From an uncultured Microbacteriaceae bacterium (GTDB lineage: Bacteria > Actinomycetota > Actinomycetes > Actinomycetales > Microbacteriaceae), in NCBI GenBank assembly GCA_946481135.1, contig CAMLMQ010000038.1:1-18019 (forward strand): a DNA stretch of 18,019 nt, given 5' to 3'. Positions 13,970-18,019 of this stretch are shown here, piece by piece (within the stretch, counting starts at the first letter, position 1; every line of letters starts with the position of its first letter). A model generated the notes under the pieces. It had not been told where the DNA came from and did not search any database. It saw only the letters and a program-made list of their open reading frames with translations. Both the position numbers and the translations under genes were made by a program.

Positions 13970-14349
13970 GCGTTCTCTCCTTCTGCGGCGAGTCGCCGCG
14001 ACTCCTCGATGCGCCGGGCGCGCACCAGACACCACACCCACAGTCCCGCGAACACGCCCCCGATGAGGAACATGAACGGATGCAGGAAGCCGGTCGCGAC
14101 GTACGCGACCTGCAGCACTCCCCCGAACACGACGGCCCACGCGTAGCGCTGCAGGAGGGCGACGACGACGAGCAGCACGAGGAACGCGCCCCCGCCGATG
14201 AGCACGATGTGCTCCGGGATGTCGCTCAGCCCGCGGATCGCGAGCGTCGCGAAGAACATCACGGCGGCTTCGAGCACGAGCACGATCGAGAGCAGGCTCT
14301 CGGTGACGCCGCGCTCGCGGCGCACCCGTGGCCGGCGGGCGGCGCTCAC
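13966..14349 (-). CDS. DUF4233 family membrane protein
   Basis: 127 residues from GTG 14349. A basic N-terminus ([13 protein letters not shown]) is followed by hydrophobic segments at about 16-38, 45-66, 69-89 and 90-109, then a basic/acidic tail. Size, topology and position between folC and ndk match the actinobacterial DUF4233 family, whose function is unknown to me. The start is set by the 4-base GTGA overlap with the folC stop; the end overlaps the ndk start in the same way. It is therefore an operon member made with folate and nucleotide enzymes, but I see no catalytic residue that would link it to them. Confidence 0.85.
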   Translation of the reverse strand: MSAARRPRVRRERGVTESLLSIVLVLEAAVMFFATLAIRGLSDIPEHIVLIGGGAFLVLLVVVALLQRYAWAVVFGGVLQVAYVATGFLHPFMFLIGGVFAGLWVWCLVRARRIEESRRLAAEGENA

Positions 14350-15728
14350 TTCCAGCCTCCGGCCTCGGCGAGCGCGATCGCCTCGCCGATGAGGGTGATC
14401 GACCCGGTGACGAGCACGGCGCGCTTCGGCGCCTCGGCGGCCCACTCGCGCGCGCCGTCGACGGCCGAGGCGAAGTCGTCGAACTCGAGCGTCGCGTCGT
14501 CGCCGGCCACGCCCCGCACGACCTCGACGAGGTCGTGCACCGGGATGGCGCGGTCCGACTGCGAGCGCGTCACGTGGAAGCGCGTGGCGACCGGGGCGAG
14601 CTCCGCGACGATTCCGTGGGCGTCTTTGTCACCGAGCACGGCGAGCACGACGGCGAGTTCGTCGAAGTCGAAGTACTCCTGCATGGCCGCGGCGAGCGCG
14701 CGGGCGCCGTGCGGGTTGTGGGCGGCATCCACGAGCACCGTGGGCTCGATGCCGATCAGCTGCAGGCGCCCCGGCGAGGTCGCGAGGGCGAGGCCCTCCG
14801 CGAGCACGTCGGGGTCGAGCGGGCGCGTGCCGTCGCCGAGGAACGACTCGACGGCCGCGATCGCGACGGCGGCGTTCTGACCCTGGTGGTCGCCGTACAG
14901 CGGAAGGAAGAGGTCGCGGTAGGTCGCCGCGCGTCCGCGCACGGTGACCTGCTGCCCGCCGACGGCGACGGTCGACGATTCGAGCGCGAAGTCGACGAGC
15001 TCGATCGCCATCGTCGCCTCGTCGATCGCGGCGGCGGCGCGCAGCTCGTCGAGCGCCTCGATCGGCTGGATGGCGGTCACGACCGAGGCGGCGGGCTTGA
15101 TGATGCCGCCCTTCGTCTTCGCGATCTCGGCGACGGTGTTGCCGAGCCGGGCCTGGTGATCGAGGGCGATCGGGGTGAAGACCGCCACCTGGCCGTCGGC
15201 GACGTTCGTCGAATCCCACTCGCCGCCCATGCCGACCTCGAGCACCATGACGTCGACCGGCGCGTCGGCGAACACCGCGAAGGCGAGCACGGTGAGCGCC
15301 TCGAAGTAGGAGAGCACCTCCTCGCCGTCGGCCGCGAGCTCGGCGTCGACGATCGCGAGGTACGGGGCGATGTCGCGCCAGTTGCGCACGAGCGCCTCGT
15401 TGCTCACCGGCATCCCGTCGATCACGATGCGTTCGTTGACCCGCACGAGGTGGGGCGAGGTGAGCAGGCCCGTGCGCAGCCCCGACGCGCGCAGGATCGC
15501 CTCGATCATGCGCGCCGTCGACGTCTTGCCGTTGGTGCCGGTGATGTGCACGACGGGGGCGGCGCGCTGCGGGTCGCCGAGCAGCTCGCACGCTTTGCGG
15601 GTGGGCTCGAGCCGGGGTTGCGGCGCGGCCTCGCCGATGCGGGTCAGCAGTTCGGCGTAGACCTCCTGCGCGGCCGCCTCGTAGTCGGCGTCGTCATCCA
15701 GGAAGTCGTCGTCGACCTGCTCGCTCAC
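14346..15728 (-). CDS. folC: Folylpolyglutamate synthase / dihydrofolate synthase
   Basis: FolC adds glutamate to folates, and in many bacteria also makes dihydrofolate from dihydropteroate, using ATP. The 460 residues show the Mur-ligase-like plan: P-loop [12 protein letters not shown] (GTNGKT at 64-69), then [26 protein letters not shown] (164-175), [12 protein letters not shown], the KGGIIKP loop (206-212), and DAAHNPHGA (334-342) at the domain junction, followed by a C-terminal domain with VLGDKD and [10 protein letters not shown]. An acidic N-terminal extension (1-20) precedes the family core. GTG 15728 overlaps the ileS stop by GTGA. Whether both activities are present cannot be told from sequence alone; as the only folC seen here, bifunctionality is likely but unproven. 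Confidence 0.96.
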   Translation of the reverse strand: MSEQVDDDFLDDDADYEAAAQEVYAELLTRIGEAAPQPRLEPTRKACELLGDPQRAAPVVHITGTNGKTSTARMIEAILRASGLRTGLLTSPHLVRVNERIVIDGMPVSNEALVRNWRDIAPYLAIVDAELAADGEEVLSYFEALTVLAFAVFADAPVDVMVLEVGMGGEWDSTNVADGQVAVFTPIALDHQARLGNTVAEIAKTKGGIIKPAASVVTAIQPIEALDELRAAAAIDEATMAIELVDFALESSTVAVGGQQVTVRGRAATYRDLFLPLYGDHQGQNAAVAIAAVESFLGDGTRPLDPDVLAEGLALATSPGRLQLIGIEPTVLVDAAHNPHGARALAAAMQEYFDFDELAVVLAVLGDKDAHGIVAELAPVATRFHVTRSQSDRAIPVHDLVEVVRGVAGDDATLEFDDFASAVDGAREWAAEAPKRAVLVTGSITLIGEAIALAEAGGWK

Positions 15729-18019
15729 ACCCGCTCCAGTTCGATCGTCACCGCGGATCCGGCCCCGACGGCGGTGCTCCCATTCTCCCCCGCACGCACG
15801 TCGAGCGCCGTCGCGAGCGTCTCCCCCGCGATGAGCTCCCGGTGGGTCGACACGGCGGCGAGCGCGGCCTCGTCGCCGACGACGGTGAGGCGGATGCGGT
15901 CGGAGACCTCGAGACCGGCATCCTTCCGCGCCTGCTGCACCGCACGGACGATGTCGCGCGCGAGCCCCTCGGCCTCGAGCTCCGGACTCACCGACGTGTC
16001 GAGCACGACGAATCCTCCGTCGGCGAGGAACGCGACCGCGGCCTCCGGGTCGCCGCTCGCGAGCACGAGTTCGTACTCCCCGTCCTGCAGCGGGGTGCCG
16101 TCGACGACGACCGCGCCGCCGTCCTGCGTCCAGTTGCCGGCCTTCGCCGCCTGGATCACCCGTTGCACGTCGCGCCCGAGCCGCGGCCCGAGGGCGCGCG
16201 CGTTGACCGTGAGCCGACGTTCGATGCCGAAGTCGCCGAGGCTCGACTCCCCGAGCGCGACGAGGTCGACCGACTTCACGTTGAGCTCGTCGGCGAGGAT
16301 GTCGGCGAACGGCGCGAGCGCGCCCGGGTCGGCCGTGACGACGGTAAGCGTCGCGAGCGGCAGCCGCACGCGCAGCTTCTGCGCCTTGCGCAGCGCGAGG
16401 CCGGCGGAGGCGATCTCCCGCACCCCGTCCATCGCCGCGACGAGCGCGTGGTCCGCGGGGAACTCGTCCACCGTCGGCCAGTCGGTGAGGTGCACGCTGC
16501 GTCCGCCGGTGAGACCCTTCCAGACCTCCTCCGTGACGAGCGGCAGCAGGGGCGCGGCCATCCGGGTGAGGGTCTCGAGCACGGTGTACAGGGTGTCGAA
16601 GGCATCCCGGTCGGTGCCGTCCCAGAACCGGTCGCGCGACCGGCGCACGTACCAGTTGGTGAGCACGTCGCCGAAGTCACGGAGCGCCTGCGCCGCGAAC
16701 GGGCTGTCGAGCGCGTCGAGGTGGGTCGTCACCTCGTCGAGCACCTCCCGCGTCTTGGCGAGGATGTAGCGGTCGAGCACGTGCGGCGAGTCGGTGCGCC
16801 GGGTCGCGGTGACGTCGGCGGAATTCGCGTAGAGAGTGAAGAAGTAGTACGTCGACCACAGCGGCAGCAGCAGTTCGCGCACGCCGCCGCGGATGCCCTC
16901 CTCGGTGACGACGAGGTTGCCGCCGCGGATGACGCTCGACGACATGAGGAACCAGCGCATCGCGTCGGCGCCGTCACGGTCGAAGACTTCGTTCACGTCG
17001 GGGTAGTTGCGCAGCGACTTCGACATCTTCTGCCCGTCGTTGCCGAGCACGATGCCGTGGCTGATGACGTTGCGGAAGGCGGGTCGGTCGAAGAGTGCCG
17101 TCGACAGCACGTGCATGACGTAGAACCAGCCGCGCGTCTGCCCGATGTACTCGACGATGAAGTCGGCCGGGTTGTGCCCCTCGAACCACTCCTGGTTCTC
17201 GAACGGGTAGTGCACCTGGGCGAACGGCATCGAGCCCGAGTCGAACCACACGTCGAGCACGTCCTCGATGCGGCGCATGGTGCTGCGGCCCGTCGGGTCG
17301 TCGGGGTTCGGCCGTGTGAGGTCGTCGATGTACGGCCGGTGCAGGTCGACGGCGCCCTCGGCGTTGCGCGGCAGGCGGCCGAAGTCGCGCTCGAGGTCTT
17401 CGAGCGAGCCGTAGACGTCGACGCGCGGATACTCGGGGTCGTCGCTCTTCCACACCGGGATCGGCGAGCCCCAGTAGCGGTTGCGGCTGATCGACCAGTC
17501 GCGCGCGCCCTCGAGCCACTTGCCGAACTGCCCGTGCTTGACGTTCTCGGGCACCCACGTGATCTGCTCGTTGCCTGCCAGCATGTCGTCCTTGAGGTCG
17601 GTGACGCGCACGAACCAGCTCGACACCGCCTTGTAGATGAGCGGGTTGCGGCAGCGCCAGCAGTGCGGGTACGAGTGCTCGTAGCTCGCGAGGCGGAGGA
17701 GGCGCCCCTGCTGACGCAGCAGGCGCACGAGCGGCGTGTTCGCGTCCATCCAGAGCTCGCCGGCGACATCGGTCACCTGAGGCAGGAAGCGCCCGCCGTC
17801 GTCGAGGCTCATGATGAGCGGGATGCCGGCGGCTTCGGTCACCCGCTGATCGTCCTCGCCGTACGCGGGGGCCTGGTGGACGATGCCCGTGCCGTCGCCG
17901 GTCGTGACGTAGTCGTCGACGAGGATGCGCCACGCGCGGTCGGTGCCCCAGGTCGCGGCATCCGCGTAGTAGTCGAACAGCCGGTCGTACGACACGTCCT
18001 GCAGCTCGGCCCCGAGCAC
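15725..18019 (-). CDS. ileS: Isoleucine-tRNA ligase, C-terminal two thirds (5' end outside window)
   Basis: IleRS charges tRNA-Ile with isoleucine and edits mischarged valine. The 764 visible residues begin inside the editing domain ([15 protein letters not shown] at visible 43-57); the HIGH motif and about a third of the protein lie beyond base 18019, and the first visible codon is internal. CWRC is at visible 120-123, then [11 protein letters not shown] and [10 protein letters not shown]. The KMSKS loop ([14 protein letters not shown]) is encoded by 17015-17029. The anticodon-binding domain and a long C-terminal region follow. There is no C-terminal zinc finger, and [10 protein letters not shown] and the neighbouring motifs look like the eukaryote-like type 2 IleRS, which is usual in Actinobacteria and often less sensitive to mupirocin (family knowledge). 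The stop overlaps the folC start by GTGA. Confidence 0.96.
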   Translation of the reverse strand: MLGAELQDVSYDRLFDYYADAATWGTDRAWRILVDDYVTTGDGTGIVHQAPAYGEDDQRVTEAAGIPLIMSLDDGGRFLPQVTDVAGELWMDANTPLVRLLRQQGRLLRLASYEHSYPHCWRCRNPLIYKAVSSWFVRVTDLKDDMLAGNEQITWVPENVKHGQFGKWLEGARDWSISRNRYWGSPIPVWKSDDPEYPRVDVYGSLEDLERDFGRLPRNAEGAVDLHRPYIDDLTRPNPDDPTGRSTMRRIEDVLDVWFDSGSMPFAQVHYPFENQEWFEGHNPADFIVEYIGQTRGWFYVMHVLSTALFDRPAFRNVISHGIVLGNDGQKMSKSLRNYPDVNEVFDRDGADAMRWFLMSSSVIRGGNLVVTEEGIRGGVRELLLPLWSTYYFFTLYANSADVTATRRTDSPHVLDRYILAKTREVLDEVTTHLDALDSPFAAQALRDFGDVLTNWYVRRSRDRFWDGTDRDAFDTLYTVLETLTRMAAPLLPLVTEEVWKGLTGGRSVHLTDWPTVDEFPADHALVAAMDGVREIASAGLALRKAQKLRVRLPLATLTVVTADPGALAPFADILADELNVKSVDLVALGESSLGDFGIERRLTVNARALGPRLGRDVQRVIQAAKAGNWTQDGGAVVVDGTPLQDGEYELVLASGDPEAAVAFLADGGFVVLDTSVSPELEAEGLARDIVRAVQQARKDAGLEVSDRIRLTVVGDEAALAAVSTHRELIAGETLATALDVRAGENGSTAVGAGSAVTIELERV

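Noticed and set aside
14328..16769. Long plus-strand open frame of 813 codons opposite folC and ileS
   Set aside because: It is antisense to two certain enzymes, is rich in Arg/Asp/Gly/His as expected for the reverse frame of GC-rich codons, and resembles no family.

Overview
The window is high-GC, gene-dense DNA that reads as a chromosomal housekeeping region of an actinobacterium, most likely a member of the Microbacteriaceae. The reasons are the GC-rich codon use, many GTG starts, five start codons preceded by a TANNNT-like -10 hexamer at exactly leaderless spacing, the gene order ileS-folC-DUF4233-ndk ... RNase E/G ... rplU-rpmA-obgE-proB, and dispersed GGTTTCGATACGC...GCTACTCAACC hairpin repeats, which from memory are typical of this family. 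No phage, plasmid, transposase, CRISPR array, tRNA or rRNA was seen.

Layout from right to left, since most genes are on the minus strand. (1) 18019-13544: a tight operon ileS (5' part outside the window), folC, a small DUF4233 membrane protein and ndk, each joined to the next by a 4-base GTGA overlap. (2) 13459-11903, plus strand: an envelope thiol-oxidation pair, a VKOR-family membrane protein and a membrane-anchored DsbA-like thioredoxin, each with its own apparent leaderless promoter. (3) 11902-9303: a long structured leader and the RNase E/G gene, followed by two unknown integral membrane proteins (9300-8686 and 8390-7857) that flank the small DUF4031 gene on the plus strand. (4) 7838-4779: a promoter with a 5'-terminal hairpin, rplU, rpmA, a REP-like hairpin, an intrinsic terminator, obgE and a short (PUA-less) proB. 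(5) 4778-4415: five 47-bp tandem repeats and two inverted relatives. (6) 4426-565: an MFS transporter (plus strand), divergent from a membrane-anchored alpha/beta-hydrolase, then an ECF-type sigma factor translationally coupled to a membrane protein with a duplicated cysteine-pair ectodomain. (7) 469-1: the start of proA with its own leaderless promoter.

The main oddity is that proB and proA, adjacent in most relatives, are here about 4.3 kb apart. The intervening segment holds the transporter, hydrolase and sigma-factor genes, and its proB-side boundary is packed with repeats. The rest is ordinary housekeeping: translation (IleRS, L21, L27), folate polyglutamylation, nucleotide balance, ribosome assembly GTPase, RNA turnover and proline synthesis. 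I found no clear new defence or biosynthetic system. The best leads are the split proBA locus with its repeat array, the duplicated ectodomain next to the sigma factor, an 18-bp divergent promoter in which one hexamer may serve two leaderless genes, and the long hairpin-rich RNase E/G leader.
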